Shown: in pieces, positions 37,692-46,717 of the stretch
How positions within the stretch are numbered: position 1 is the first letter of the stretch
Layout of the letters: every line of letters begins with the position of its first letter
The notes under the pieces: model-generated
Told to the model about the DNA's origin: nothing
Database searches by the model: none
What the model saw: the letters and a program-made list of their open reading frames with translations, nothing else
Assembly (NCBI RefSeq): GCF_003206695.1
Contig: NZ_PZJN01000003.1
Span: forward strand, 331,323-395,322
From: Salinicola halophyticus
GTDB lineage: Bacteria; Pseudomonadota; Gammaproteobacteria; Pseudomonadales; Halomonadaceae
DNA: 64,000 nt
Direction: 5' to 3'
Program-made: the position numbers and the translations under genes

Positions 37692-40484
37692 TCAATCCAG
37701 CGCCGTCTCCAGACGGTGACGCTGCCATTCGCTCTGGGGATCGTTCAGCCGCAGCGTGGCTTCGAGCACGCCCTCCTCGACATTGGTGCGCAGCTCGAAT
37801 CCCAGCCCAGCCAGCAGACGCCGCATCGGCAGGTTGTCGCTCAGAATCGTCCCCACCATCGCTAGGGTCCCCACCTGTCGGTTGTAGTCGATCATCTTCT
37901 GCATCAGGCGGCGCCCCAGGCCAACGCCATGAAGATCGTCCCTCACAATGATCGAGAACTCGGTGCGTATGTTGTCGGGATCGTTCCAGACCCGCACGAC
38001 GCCAAGCATCTCCTCGCCGGCTGGCGCATTGTCGGCCGCCTTGGTACCCGGGGCCTCTGTTTGGTCGACCGCTTCACGACGCCGCACCGCGATGAACGCC
38101 ATCTGGCGGTCGTAATTGATCTGGCTCAGCTGGGCCAGATCCCGGGTCGACAGCACCGCCTTGTGGTGGAAATAGCGGTAGCGGATGCTCTGTTCGGAAA
38201 GAAAAGTGTGGAAATGAGTGATCAACGGCGCGTCTTCACCCCGGATCGGGCGGATGTCGACTTCCATGCCTTTCAGCACTACCGTCTCCCGCAGCTGTTC
38301 CGGATACGGCATGATCGCCTGCGTCGACGGTTCCCCCAGGTCGAGCGCGAAATCCACCGCCATCAACCCTTCCTGATTGAGCAGCAGCGGGTTGATCTCC
38401 AGGCCTTTGAGTCGTGGCAGATCCGACGCCATCTGGGATAACTTGACCAGTAACCGCGAAACCCAGGCCACGGCGTCCTGCGGGTCGTGACTGTGTTCAC
38501 GAATCAGTCGGCCGGCCCGGGTGCGATCGATCAACTCCTGCGCCAGACGCAGATTGAGCGGCGGCAGCGCCGTCTGTCGATCGGCCATGACGTCGATCTT
38601 GTAGCCCCCGCTGCCGAAGACGATGACCGGGCCGAACTCCGCATCCCGGGTGATCCCGGCGCAGAGCTGCAGCGAACCCTTGCCGCGCTGCATGGTCTGC
38701 AGGCAGTAGCTGTAGATCGGGCTGTCCGGCAGCATTTCGCTGACCTGCGACTCCAGCCGCACGACGGCGTCCACCACGCGACCCGGCTGTTCCAGATCCT
38801 GAATCAGCGAGGTCGCCGGCCGGCGCGACTCCCCGCCGTCGCGAAACGGCTCGCAGTTGTCTCGGTGGACGATCTTGACCGCCCAGGGTCCTGGCAGCCG
38901 CTCGGTGGCGCGCTCCGCCTGTTCCAGATCGAACACGTATTCGCTGGGCGCGCACTCGATACCGTAGGCGCTCAGAATCTCGCCGGTCTCCTGATGCGTC
39001 AGCCGATCCCGCTGGCGCACCAGGGCGTCGTCGACGAGTGCGTGGCAGCGCCGGCGCACTTCGGCATCGGAGTCGAACGGTAACGACGGCGGCGTTTCCT
39101 GCAGCAGTCGCTGGACCTGCCGGTAGCGCACCAGATGGAGGAACGCTCTCACGGCCTTTTCCGGCGACACGTAGCTGGGAATGCCGGCTCGGTTGCAGGC
39201 CGCGCGGGCGTCGAGCGCCTCCTTCAGACCCATCCAGCTCACCAGCAGGCGATGGCGGAAACGCTGGCGCGCCTCGACCAGCGCGTTGGCCGTTGCCAGC
39301 GACGGTGCCAGACGTGTCGGTGCATGCAACACCAGCACCGCGTCGACGCCGGGGTCGCGGGTCACGATCTCCAGCGCGCGCAGATAGTGATCCGGGGTAG
39401 CCCTGCCCCCCAGATCGACCGGATTGCGCCCGGGCCGGCTGACATCCAGCTTCTGGGCTACCAACGCCTGGGCGGATGTCTCGCTGAGCTCGGCCAGCAG
39501 CCCGCCGCCGTCGATCAGCTTGTCGATCGCCAGCAGCGCCGGGCCCACGCCGTTGGAGACGATCGCCAGACGATCACCCTTGGGGGGCTTGAATCGTGAC
39601 AGCGTCTCCAACGCATCGAACAGCTCGTCGGAATCCGCGACCCGCACCACGCCGGCCCGGGCCAGTGCCGTATCGACGATGGCGTCGCGTCGGTCGATCC
39701 CGGCCGTCGCCGGGACCGGACTCAGTGTTGCCTCGGCAGTGCGCCCGCTCTTGATCGCCAGCACCAGCCGGTTGCGTGAGGACTCGCGCAGTGCCGTCAT
39801 GAAGTGGCGCGCGTTGCGGACGTCTTCCAGATGCAGCAGCAGGGCTCGGCAACGACCGGATTGATTGAGGTAGTCAATGACATCCGGCAGTTGAACGTCG
39901 AGGCTATCGCCCAGCGTCACCAGGTGTGAAAAGCCGACTTCGCGCCCGGCGGCCCAATCGATCATCGCATTGCCCAGCATGCCCGACTGACCCAGATAGG
40001 CGACGGTGCCATCGCTGATCGGCTGACTGGCATAGGTCGCATTGAGCTTCACGGACGGAACGGCGACACCCAGACACTCAGGACCGAGCACGCGCATGCC
40101 GGAACGCAGCGTCGCTCTCTGCAGGCGTCGACGCAGTGCCGCGCCGGCTTTCGAATCGGGGTCGAGCGACACCCCGCCCGAGACGATCAGCGCCGCGCGG
40201 ACCTGCCTGTCACCCAATCGCTCCAGCACCTCGGGCACGCTTTCCAGCGGTGAACAGACCACGGCCAGATCCGGCGTCTCGGGGAGATCGGCGATGCGTC
40301 GAAAGCAGGTCACGCCATGAACCTCCTTGTAGCCCCGCGGATTGACCACCCACAGCGGGCCGGAAAATCCCGCCTGAAGCAAATTCTGCAGCACCATCCC
40401 CCCGATGGATTCGGGTTTGGGGGAGGCTCCGACCACTACCAGCGAGCGGGGAGCAAAGAATCGGCGCAAGAACTGCGTGGCCAC
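37692..40484 (-). CDS. patZ: PatZ-type protein lysine acyltransferase (acyl-CoA synthetase-like with GNAT domain)
   Basis: Protein of 930 residues with the Pat/YfiQ layout. A CoA-binding domain starts the protein (FFAPRSLVVVGASPKPESIG), then a succinyl-CoA-ligase-like domain. An ATP-grasp region follows with FGSGGYKIDVMADRQTALPP and LKGLEINPLLLNQEGLMAVD. A C-terminal GNAT domain covers about residues 750-910 (LHGVGLGRRLMQKMIDYNRQ). The catalytic His of ADP-forming acetyl-CoA synthetases is not seen at SPVPATAGIDRRD, which fits a regulatory rather than a synthetase role. Relatives acetylate acetyl-CoA synthetase and other proteins. It is divergent from an HDAC-family gene. Confidence 0.88.
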   Translation of the reverse strand: MATQFLRRFFAPRSLVVVGASPKPESIGGMVLQNLLQAGFSGPLWVVNPRGYKEVHGVTCFRRIADLPETPDLAVVCSPLESVPEVLERLGDRQVRAALIVSGGVSLDPDSKAGAALRRRLQRATLRSGMRVLGPECLGVAVPSVKLNATYASQPISDGTVAYLGQSGMLGNAMIDWAAGREVGFSHLVTLGDSLDVQLPDVIDYLNQSGRCRALLLHLEDVRNARHFMTALRESSRNRLVLAIKSGRTAEATLSPVPATAGIDRRDAIVDTALARAGVVRVADSDELFDALETLSRFKPPKGDRLAIVSNGVGPALLAIDKLIDGGGLLAELSETSAQALVAQKLDVSRPGRNPVDLGGRATPDHYLRALEIVTRDPGVDAVLVLHAPTRLAPSLATANALVEARQRFRHRLLVSWMGLKEALDARAACNRAGIPSYVSPEKAVRAFLHLVRYRQVQRLLQETPPSLPFDSDAEVRRRCHALVDDALVRQRDRLTHQETGEILSAYGIECAPSEYVFDLEQAERATERLPGPWAVKIVHRDNCEPFRDGGESRRPATSLIQDLEQPGRVVDAVVRLESQVSEMLPDSPIYSYCLQTMQRGKGSLQLCAGITRDAEFGPVIVFGSGGYKIDVMADRQTALPPLNLRLAQELIDRTRAGRLIREHSHDPQDAVAWVSRLLVKLSQMASDLPRLKGLEINPLLLNQEGLMAVDFALDLGEPSTQAIMPYPEQLRETVVLKGMEVDIRPIRGEDAPLITHFHTFLSEQSIRYRYFHHKAVLSTRDLAQLSQINYDRQMAFIAVRRREAVDQTEAPGTKAADNAPAGEEMLGVVRVWNDPDNIRTEFSIIVRDDLHGVGLGRRLMQKMIDYNRQVGTLAMVGTILSDNLPMRRLLAGLGFELRTNVEEGVLEATLRLNDPQSEWQRHRLETALD

Positions 40485-40637
40485 GGTGGACCTCTCGACA
40501 TCGGCTATGAGGGTTTCAACCCTACACGGTCAGACCGTTGAGGTTCAGCTCATAGACCAAAGTCGACACGTGACGGTGTGACGCAGCCGCTGCTCTGGCT
40601 CAGAATGAAGCCACCTCGAACCGGCCGGCGAGTCTCA

Positions 40638-41573
40638 ATGATCACTTCGTATCTCACGCATCCCGATATCGCGCTGCATGACATGGGCTCTCACCATCCG
40701 GAGTCGCCAATGCGGCTCGAGGCCATCCGCGCCAGGCTGATGCTGAGTGGCCTGCTCCAGCAGACCATGCAGTCCGAGCCCGGCCCGGCAACGCGGCTCC
40801 AGCTGGAACGCGTACATGCGCCAGACTACCTCAGTGCGCTGGACACGCAGCGACCGCAAAGCGGCCTCCATCAGCTCGATAGCGACACGCGAATGGGCCC
40901 GCATTCGCTGGACGCCGCGGCGCTGGGCGCCGGCGCTGCCGTACGAGGCGTCGATCTGGTCTGCGGCAATCGCGCCGACAATGTCTTCTGTGCCGTGCGC
41001 CCCCCCGGCCATCACGCCGAACGGTCGCTGGCGATGGGGTTCTGCTTCTACAACAACGTCGCGGTGGCGGCGGCCCACGCTCGTGCCGTCCACGGCATCG
41101 AGCGTATCGCCATCCTCGATTTCGATGTCCATCAGGGCAACGGCACGCTGGACATCTTTCACGACGATCCGGCGATCCTGATCTGCAGCAGCTATCAGGA
41201 AGCCTTCTACCCCTGGCGCTATCTGACGGGAGACTGGCCCAACATCGTCAATACGCCGTTGGCGGCCGGCACCGGCAGCCTCGGTTTCAGAAACGCGGTC
41301 GAACGCGAATGGCTACCGGCGCTGGAACGACATCGCCCTCAGCTGGTGCTGCTTTCCAGCGGCTTCGATGCCCATCGTGACGATCCACTGGGGCAATTGG
41401 CTCTCGATCACGAGGATTTCTACTGGGTCACCACACTGGCCATGGATATCGCGCGTCGACATGCCGGCCGCAGGCTGGTCTCGGTGCTGGAAGGCGGTTA
41501 TCACTTGAAGACCTTGCCTGTGAGCGTCGAAGCCCACCTGACCGCGCTGCTGGGGCAACCGTATTCGCCCTGA
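40638..41573 (+). CDS. Histone deacetylase-family amidohydrolase
   Basis: Zinc amidohydrolase of 311 residues (class II HDAC/AcuC/acetylpolyamine amidohydrolase superfamily). The active site is intact: His125-His126 in RPPGHHAE, Asp163 and His165 in DFDVHQGNGT, Asp244 in SGFDAHRDD, and Tyr288 in EGGYHL. The frame also opens at a GTG at 40578; I prefer the ATG at 40638 because homology begins at MITSYLTHPDIALHD. It is divergent from the PatZ-type acetyltransferase across about 150 bases, which suggests, but does not prove, that it removes acyl groups from proteins. Confidence 0.92.
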   Translation: MITSYLTHPDIALHDMGSHHPESPMRLEAIRARLMLSGLLQQTMQSEPGPATRLQLERVHAPDYLSALDTQRPQSGLHQLDSDTRMGPHSLDAAALGAGAAVRGVDLVCGNRADNVFCAVRPPGHHAERSLAMGFCFYNNVAVAAAHARAVHGIERIAILDFDVHQGNGTLDIFHDDPAILICSSYQEAFYPWRYLTGDWPNIVNTPLAAGTGSLGFRNAVEREWLPALERHRPQLVLLSSGFDAHRDDPLGQLALDHEDFYWVTTLAMDIARRHAGRRLVSVLEGGYHLKTLPVSVEAHLTALLGQPYSP

Positions 41574-41675
41574 CACGCCGTCAGGTCGGTTTCGGCGCAG
41601 AGTCCGAGCGACTGGCTGTGATATTCTTCGCCCTCATGCCGTCAACGACTTTTCACGCTCCTGACAGAGAGTTTC

Positions 41676-42308
41676 ATGGCCGCCAGTAACGATCAGGATG
41701 CCGCGCTGCGTATCGCCGCCGGTCGCAAAGCCTTCGTCGAACCCCTGCGTCTGGGTGAGCGGCTCAAGGAGATACGGCTTTCGAATCAGTGGACGCTGGG
41801 CGATGTCAGCACCCGTACCGGCCTGGCGCGTTCGACGCTGTCCAAGATCGAGAACAACCAAATTTCGCCGACGTTCACCGCCGTTCAGAAACTGATTGCC
41901 GGATTGGGCATCGATCTGCCCCAACTGCTCAAGCCCACCAAGCCCAAGCGCCAATCCAGCGGACGTCGCGATCTCACGCCCCGCGGCGATGGCAAGCAGC
42001 ATCCCACGCCGACCTATGAACACGAGCTGCTGTCGTATCAGCTGGCGCAGAAGCGGATGATCCCGTTCAAGACGATCGTGCGCGCACGCCGTTTCGAGGA
42101 GTTTCAGGAGTGGGTTCGCCATGATGGCGAGGAATTTCTGATGATTCTCGAGGGAGAGATTCTGATTTATTCCGAATTCTACGAGCCGCTGGCGATGACC
42201 GCCGGAGATTCGCTCTATTTCGACAGCGACATGGGCCATGCCCTGGTCTCCACCAGCGATGCCGATGCCGTGGTGCTCTCGGTCTGCACTCCCGGCGACG
42301 GCGAGTAG
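41676..42308 (+). CDS. XRE-family regulator with C-terminal cupin domain
   Basis: Protein of 210 residues. An XRE-type helix-turn-helix lies at about residues 25-80 (LGERLKEIRLSNQWTLGDVS, then RTGLARSTLSKIENNQISPT). A Lys/Arg-rich linker follows, and a cupin domain fills residues 120-205 (HDGEEFLMILEGEILIYSEF, then AGDSLYFDSDMGHALVSTSD). Members of this group control amino acid, polyamine or phosphonate metabolism through the cupin ligand. It lies downstream of the HDAC-family gene on the same strand, 102 bases away, so it may regulate that gene. Ligand unknown. Confidence 0.9.
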   Translation: MAASNDQDAALRIAAGRKAFVEPLRLGERLKEIRLSNQWTLGDVSTRTGLARSTLSKIENNQISPTFTAVQKLIAGLGIDLPQLLKPTKPKRQSSGRRDLTPRGDGKQHPTPTYEHELLSYQLAQKRMIPFKTIVRARRFEEFQEWVRHDGEEFLMILEGEILIYSEFYEPLAMTAGDSLYFDSDMGHALVSTSDADAVVLSVCTPGDGE

Positions 42309-42348
42309 CGATTCATCGGCTATTCTCACGATTCGTCGACTATTCCTG
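42309..42348. repeat. 20-bp imperfect direct repeat behind the XRE-cupin gene
   Basis: CGATTCATCGGCTATTCTCA and CGATTCGTCGACTATTCCTG stand head to tail with 15 of 20 identities. The array begins on the first base after the stop codon. Confidence 0.85.
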
Positions 42349-42425
42349 TGTCGCGCGATTGCCTCGAACACTCGGCATCGACGCGGGTACCGAACCTTTC
42401 ACCTCCGAGACGACAGGAGCCCATC

Positions 42426-42761
42426 ATGCATCACCTCGATGAACAGACCCGTACCGAACTCGAAGCCGCCGCCTTCCGGCGCCTGCTTCGCCATCTGGAT
42501 GACAACAAGGACGTCCAGAACATCGACCTGATGATCCTGGCCGATTTCTGTCGCAACTGTCTCTCCAAGTGGCTGGTCACTGCGGCCGAGAAGCGCGGAA
42601 CCGAACTGGATTACGAAACGGCGCGCGAGTATGTCTACGGCATGCCTTACTCCGAATGGAAGGCGCACTATCAGGCTCCGGCCAGCGACGAGCAGCTCGC
42701 CGCACTGGAAGCTCGTCAAGCGCGCAAGGCGGCAACTGAAGACGGCAAGGGGGAATCATGA
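42426..42761 (+). CDS. DUF1244 protein
   Basis: Cytoplasmic protein of 111 residues in DUF1244, a family of unknown function common in gammaproteobacteria. Conserved parts: AAAFRRLLRHLDDNKDVQNI, then DLMILADFCRNCLSKWLVTA and YVYGMPYSEWKAHYQ. Two cysteines, in FCRNC, may bind a metal. The start at 42426 has AGGAG 6 bases upstream. Its stop overlaps the moaB start as ATGA, tying it to molybdopterin synthesis, which may be only transcriptional. Confidence 0.9.
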   Translation: MHHLDEQTRTELEAAAFRRLLRHLDDNKDVQNIDLMILADFCRNCLSKWLVTAAEKRGTELDYETAREYVYGMPYSEWKAHYQAPASDEQLAALEARQARKAATEDGKGES

Positions 42762-43288
42762 ACGAATCGGCCATGATCCCGCTGTCGATCGCGGTGCTGA
42801 CGATCTCGGACACGCGTGACGAAAGCAGTGACCGTTCCGGCCAGACACTCGTCGAACGCCTGGAAGGCGCCGGCCATCGTCTGGTCGAGAAGCGCATCGT
42901 GCCGGACGACATCTACCAGATCCGTGCGGTGGTGGCAGCCTGGATCGCCGATGCTGGCGTGCAGGTGGTGCTGACCACCGGTGGCACCGGTTTCACCGGC
43001 CGCGACTCCACCCCGGAAGCGATTGAGCCGTTGCTCGACAAGCACATCGAGGGCTTTGGCGAACTCTTTCGCCAGCTCTCGTTCGAGGAGATCGGCAGCT
43101 CCACCGTTCAGAGCCGCTGTCTGGGCGGGCTTGCCAACGCCACCGTGATCTTTTGCCTGCCGGGTTCGACCGGCGCCTGCCGCACCGGCTGGGATCGTAT
43201 CCTCGAAGAGCAGCTGGATAGCCGTCACCGGCCGTGCAACTTCGCCAACCTGGTCATCCCCGAGCGAGGCACGCAACTTCATGGCTGA
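42758..43288 (+). CDS. moaB: Molybdenum cofactor biosynthesis protein MoaB
   Basis: Molybdopterin-binding fold protein of 176 residues. It carries the adenylation/molybdopterin motif [20 protein letters not shown] and [20 protein letters not shown] near the C-terminus. In bacteria with MoaB and MoeA, this class activates molybdopterin by adenylation before metal insertion; some MoaB proteins are inactive. The start overlaps DUF1244, and the end overlaps moeA by 8 bases. Confidence 0.95.
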   Translation: MNESAMIPLSIAVLTISDTRDESSDRSGQTLVERLEGAGHRLVEKRIVPDDIYQIRAVVAAWIADAGVQVVLTTGGTGFTGRDSTPEAIEPLLDKHIEGFGELFRQLSFEEIGSSTVQSRCLGGLANATVIFCLPGSTGACRTGWDRILEEQLDSRHRPCNFANLVIPERGTQLHG

Positions 43289-44510
43289 GCGATCCACGAC
43301 CGGACAATCGAGCGCCAAAGGACCCACGGATGGACTCCAGAGCGTCGAGCAGGCGCTGGAAGCGCTGCTCCATGGTGTCGAGCGTCTCGAAGGTGAAATC
43401 ATCGACTGTGTCGATGCCGATGATCGGGTGCTGACGGAAGACGTGCTGGCCACCATCGACGTGCCGCCGGCCGACAACAGCGCCATGGATGGCTACGCGC
43501 TGGCCAGCGAAGATAGCGGCCGGCGTCTGCCGATCTCCCAACGCATTCCTGCCGGCCACCCCGCACAGCCGCTTGCCCCCGGCACCTGCGCCCGCATTTT
43601 CACGGGTAGCGAAATTCCGCCCGGCGCGGACTGCGTGGCGATTCAGGAAAACGTCGAGCTGGACGGGGACGAGGCGATGATTCCGGCTACCCAGCCCGGC
43701 CAGAACGTGCGTCTAAGAGGGCTCGACGTCAGCGCCGGCACCCCGCTTCTCGCGGCAGGCACTCGCCTCGGCGCCGCGGCGTTGGGATTGCTGGCGGGGC
43801 AAGGGTTGTCGACGGTCAACGTGGTTCGACGCCCGAAAGTGGCGCTGCTGCTGACCGGAGACGAGATCATCGAACCGGGGCAGGCGCTGGCTCGCGGCCA
43901 GATCTACAACAGCAATGGCCCGATGCTGGCCACGCTGATCCGCCACTTCGGCGGTGACCTGGTCAGCCAGGTCAAGGTGGCGGACGATTTCGACACCACG
44001 CTGGCGCGACTGCGGGAAGCCGCGGCTCAGGCCGATGTCATTGTGACCACGGGCGGCGTCAGTGTCGGCGAGGAGGATCACGTCAAGCCGGCTCTCGAGC
44101 AGCTCGGCGAACTCTCGCTGTGGCGTCTAGCGATGCGCCCGGGTAAGCCGCTGGCGCTGGGAACGATCGGCAACGCGCGGCTGGTGGGCCTGCCCGGCAA
44201 TCCGGTATCGAGTTACGTCGGTGCCTGGCTTTATCTCCGGCCGCTGCTTGGGCGGCTCCAGGGCTGTCGTGACAGGGAGTCGCTTCCGGTGATTAGCGCT
44301 GAAGCGCAGTTCGAAGCCCATACCCAGGGGCGGCGCCATTACATGCGCGCCAATCTCGAATTCCACGGCGAGCGTATCGTCGCAAGCGTCTATTCCGAAC
44401 AGAGCTCGGCGGTACTGACTTCCTGCGCCGCGACCAATGCGTTCGCGGTGATTCCGGCCGACAGCCATATCCGCCCCGGCGACCGCGTCGACTGTCTGTG
44501 GCTCCGGTGA
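43281..44510 (+). CDS. moeA: Molybdopterin molybdenumtransferase MoeA
   Basis: Enzyme of 409 residues that inserts molybdate into adenylated molybdopterin. It shows the MoeA layout: PPADNSAMDGYALASED near the N-terminus, RIFTGSEIPPGADCV, the molybdopterin-binding domain with LLTGDEIIEPGQALARGQIY and TTGGVSVGEEDHVKPAL, and GLPGNPVSSYVGAWL. The C-terminal domain ends DRVDCLWLR. It overlaps moaB by 8 bases. Other molybdopterin genes (moaA, moaC, moaD, moaE) are not in the window. Confidence 0.96.
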   Translation: MAERSTTGQSSAKGPTDGLQSVEQALEALLHGVERLEGEIIDCVDADDRVLTEDVLATIDVPPADNSAMDGYALASEDSGRRLPISQRIPAGHPAQPLAPGTCARIFTGSEIPPGADCVAIQENVELDGDEAMIPATQPGQNVRLRGLDVSAGTPLLAAGTRLGAAALGLLAGQGLSTVNVVRRPKVALLLTGDEIIEPGQALARGQIYNSNGPMLATLIRHFGGDLVSQVKVADDFDTTLARLREAAAQADVIVTTGGVSVGEEDHVKPALEQLGELSLWRLAMRPGKPLALGTIGNARLVGLPGNPVSSYVGAWLYLRPLLGRLQGCRDRESLPVISAEAQFEAHTQGRRHYMRANLEFHGERIVASVYSEQSSAVLTSCAATNAFAVIPADSHIRPGDRVDCLWLR

Positions 44511-44513
44511 CGG

Positions 44514-44555
44514 AGCCTGGACGACGAAGCATGGATGACGAAAGCCAGATGATTA
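44514..44555. repeat. 14-bp degenerate tandem repeat behind moeA
   Basis: AGCCTGGACGACGA, AGCATGGATGACGA and AAGCCAGATGATTA follow each other directly, 3 bases after the moeA stop, in the gap to the convergent acpH. Confidence 0.7.
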
Positions 44556-44588
44556 TGCCTTCAGACCGCAGGCGGCGTCGGCATCGCG

Positions 44589-45137
44589 TCATTCGCTGAA
44601 GCGGTGCTGCATCTCCGGCCATAGCGTGACGAAGGCGGCTTGGAGATTGGCGTACTCGTCACGCAACCAAGGCGTCAGCGCCGCGAGCTGATTGGGGCCA
44701 CGTAGGCGCTGACCGATACCCGCGATGGCGCGGCAGGTGAAGTCGAAGTCCGCGTAGCGCTGCAACCAGTCACCCTCGATCATCACCGGCACCATCCTGG
44801 CCAGACGCGCGGGTGCCTCGCGCTCGCCCAGTACCCGGTAGCAGCGTTCGACCAGCGCCGCATCCGGATGGCGGCTAGCCAGAAAATGATCCCATACCAG
44901 GTCCAGCGCGATACCGGTATAACGCCGCTGCGCTGTCGGCGCCATCTGTAACAACCGTAGAACTTCGGCGTGATGATCGATACCGGCATCGACCCGACGG
45001 TGGTGGCGGATGCCAGCGGCCACTGCCATCGGCCAGGACTCTAGGTGCGCACCCTTTACGCCATCGGCGATCAGATTGCCGTAGAGAAAATCATCGCTGC
45101 CGTGGCGGGAGAGCCAGGCGTGGGCGAGAAAATTCAT
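44589..45137 (-). CDS. acpH: Acyl carrier protein phosphodiesterase (AcpH/DUF479)
   Basis: HD-like hydrolase of 182 residues that removes 4'-phosphopantetheine from acyl carrier protein. The family start is MNFLAHAWLSRHGSDDFLYG. Metal-site residues are in IRHHRRVDAGIDHH and LDLVWDHFLASR. It is the last gene of the minus-strand unit after tusE (26-base gap). The C-terminus WPEMQHRFSE is family-typical. Confidence 0.92.
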   Translation of the reverse strand: MNFLAHAWLSRHGSDDFLYGNLIADGVKGAHLESWPMAVAAGIRHHRRVDAGIDHHAEVLRLLQMAPTAQRRYTGIALDLVWDHFLASRHPDAALVERCYRVLGEREAPARLARMVPVMIEGDWLQRYADFDFTCRAIAGIGQRLRGPNQLAALTPWLRDEYANLQAAFVTLWPEMQHRFSE

Positions 45138-45163
45138 GGCCGAAATTCCAGGAAGATCATGAA

Positions 45164-45514
45164 CTAGAGACAGTTGGTCGGTTTGGGGAGGCCGGCCAAC
45201 CGAGCGCCGACCTTGGCCGGGCTTTCGGGAAAGAGTTTCATCAGATAGATCGAACTGCCCTTCTCCGCGCCCAGCGACTGCTTTACCGCCTTGACCAGCG
45301 GGCGCATGGCTGGTGCCGCCTCGAAGCGTTGGTAGAAGTCACGCAACACCTCGATCACTTCCCAATGCTCGGAAGTCAGCTCTCGACCGTCTTCCGCCGC
45401 CAATGCTTCGGCAACGCGCTCCGACCAGTCGTCGAGCGATACCAGATAGCCTTCCGGGTCCAGCGCGATGGGCTGGCCTTCCACCATCAAGGTTCTTGCC
45501 GTCGTCTTTGCCAT
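45164..45514 (-). CDS. tusE: Sulfur relay protein TusE (DsrC family)
   Basis: Sulfur carrier of 116 residues. It accepts persulfide from TusBCD and passes it to MnmA for 2-thiouridine in tRNA. The penultimate Cys in the C-terminal GLPKPTNCL is the sulfur-carrying residue. The second Cys of dissimilatory DsrC is absent (ARLAGLP), as expected for TusE. Its start shares one base with the tusB stop (TGATG). The rest of the pathway (tusA, mnmA) lies elsewhere. Confidence 0.93.
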   Translation of the reverse strand: MAKTTARTLMVEGQPIALDPEGYLVSLDDWSERVAEALAAEDGRELTSEHWEVIEVLRDFYQRFEAAPAMRPLVKAVKQSLGAEKGSSIYLMKLFPESPAKVGARLAGLPKPTNCL

Positions 45515-45804
45515 CAGAACCAGCTCACACAGCGTTCATGGGTTTCCGTCAAGGCCAGGAACCCTTTCATATCCACCACGGTAATGGCCGGGCTCACTCG
45601 CCCCGCCAGGCCGCGAGATACCAGATCTTCCTCGAGTACCGAAATCCGCCCCCCGAATGCCGCGAGGACGCCGCTGGCAGCGGGCAGCGCTGCGTAGCAG
45701 GCATCTTCGATCAGGAGTAGCTGATCATTCACGCCGAAAGCCTCGCCCAGGTCTCGATAGACGGCCGTCGACTGCGGAGATCGGTTAAGCAGATGCAGCA
45801 GCAT
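45514..45804 (-). CDS. tusB: Sulfur relay protein TusB (DsrH family)
   Basis: Subunit of 96 residues of the TusBCD hexamer. It begins MLLHLLNRSPQSTAVYRDLG and shows the DsrH pattern LLLIEDACYAAL. Unlike TusD it has no dedicated catalytic cysteine in the family. It lies 16 bases after tusC and overlaps tusE by one base. Confidence 0.9.
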   Translation of the reverse strand: MLLHLLNRSPQSTAVYRDLGEAFGVNDQLLLIEDACYAALPAASGVLAAFGGRISVLEEDLVSRGLAGRVSPAITVVDMKGFLALTETHERCVSWF

Positions 45805-45820
45805 GGGATGCGTTCCGGAC

Positions 45821-46207
45821 TCAGAAAATCAGTGTATGGGGTTGGGCCTGTATCAGTTCGGCCACCGCTTCGGCGCTCAAGGGTTTCACCGGCAACATCA
45901 ACTCGTCCACCGACAGGCCGCGTTCGGAGAGCGCCGCTGCGCTGACCCATAGCGAATCGATATCGTACATCTCCAGCATCGCCAGCTGTGGATGGGTGCC
46001 CTTCTGGCCCAGCGCGCCGCTCTGCTGACCTTCCAGCAGCGCATAGACGCCATCGCCCTGAAACAGCAGACCCACACGCTGGCCGAACGCCGCCGCGACC
46101 AGCGCCACGTCGATTCCTTCGCGTAGCCAATGGCTGCCGTGGGGCGGATGACGCAGCACGATCAATACGTCCTGCGGCTCGATGTCGGAAACGTGAACAC
46201 TCGTCAT
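45821..46207 (-). CDS. tusC: Sulfur relay protein TusC (DsrF family)
   Basis: DsrE/F-like subunit of 128 residues. The first half contains VLIVLRHPPHGSHWLREGID and VALVAAAFGQRVGLLFQGDG, followed by VYALLEGQQ, typical of TusC. The C-terminal LIQAQPHTLIF closes the fold. The start overlaps the tusD stop by 4 bases (ATGA). It forms the TusBCD complex in the cytoplasm. Confidence 0.93.
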   Translation of the reverse strand: MTSVHVSDIEPQDVLIVLRHPPHGSHWLREGIDVALVAAAFGQRVGLLFQGDGVYALLEGQQSGALGQKGTHPQLAMLEMYDIDSLWVSAAALSERGLSVDELMLPVKPLSAEAVAELIQAQPHTLIF

Positions 46208-46599
46208 GGGGCAAACGTGATCAGTCGATCGTTGTTGAGCATGGCATCGACCAGTTGGCCAATGCCGGTCAGTTCGAACGGCGCTTCGACATTGTGCGAG
46301 GCCAGACCATGACGGTTGGCTTCGTCGGCACTCAACAGGCCACGCCGCAGACCGGCCGCAATGCAGACCAGCAGCTGGGTACCATAATCCTGGTGCAGCC
46401 GCTGCCAGCCCTCGGCCAGATGGACTTCGTCCTGCGGCGGCGACATCAACGCCGAGGCATTGTGCACACCGTCGTGGTAGAAAAACACGCTTACCAGCCG
46501 GTGCCCGCTCGTGACGACGGTATCCGCAAAACGCAACGCCGACAGCGCCGCTTGGTGGCTATAGGGCGCGCCATGGACCAGCAACGCGTAATTCAGCAT
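46204..46599 (-). CDS. tusD: Sulfurtransferase TusD (DsrE family)
   Basis: Catalytic subunit of TusBCD, 131 residues. The family start is MLNYALLVHGAPYSHQAALS, and VFFYHDGVHNASALMSPPQD is typical. Cys79 in QLLVCIAAGLRRG corresponds to the active Cys78 of the E. coli protein. The frame extends 18 codons upstream to 46653, but GGAG stands at a good distance from the ATG at 46599. It is the first gene of tusDCBE-acpH. Confidence 0.94.
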   Translation of the reverse strand: MLNYALLVHGAPYSHQAALSALRFADTVVTSGHRLVSVFFYHDGVHNASALMSPPQDEVHLAEGWQRLHQDYGTQLLVCIAAGLRRGLLSADEANRHGLASHNVEAPFELTGIGQLVDAMLNNDRLITFAP

Positions 46600-46665
46600 G
46601 ACACCGCGGCTCCCGTTCCTTCGATCGGTCATAGAGGTTCGAACCGGTGACATGGTATCAAACGA

Positions 46666-46691
46666 CGGGGCCCCACCGTAGTGGGGCCCCG
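46666..46691 (-). terminator. Strong hairpin after the Bax-inhibitor-1 family gene
   Basis: CGGGGCCCCAC (46666-46676) pairs perfectly with GTGGGGCCCCG (46681-46691) around a CGTA loop. On the minus strand it is followed by TCGTTTG. It separates the membrane protein gene from tusD. Confidence 0.7.
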
Positions 46692-46717
46692 AGACAGCCT
46701 ATGTCACACCATGATCG

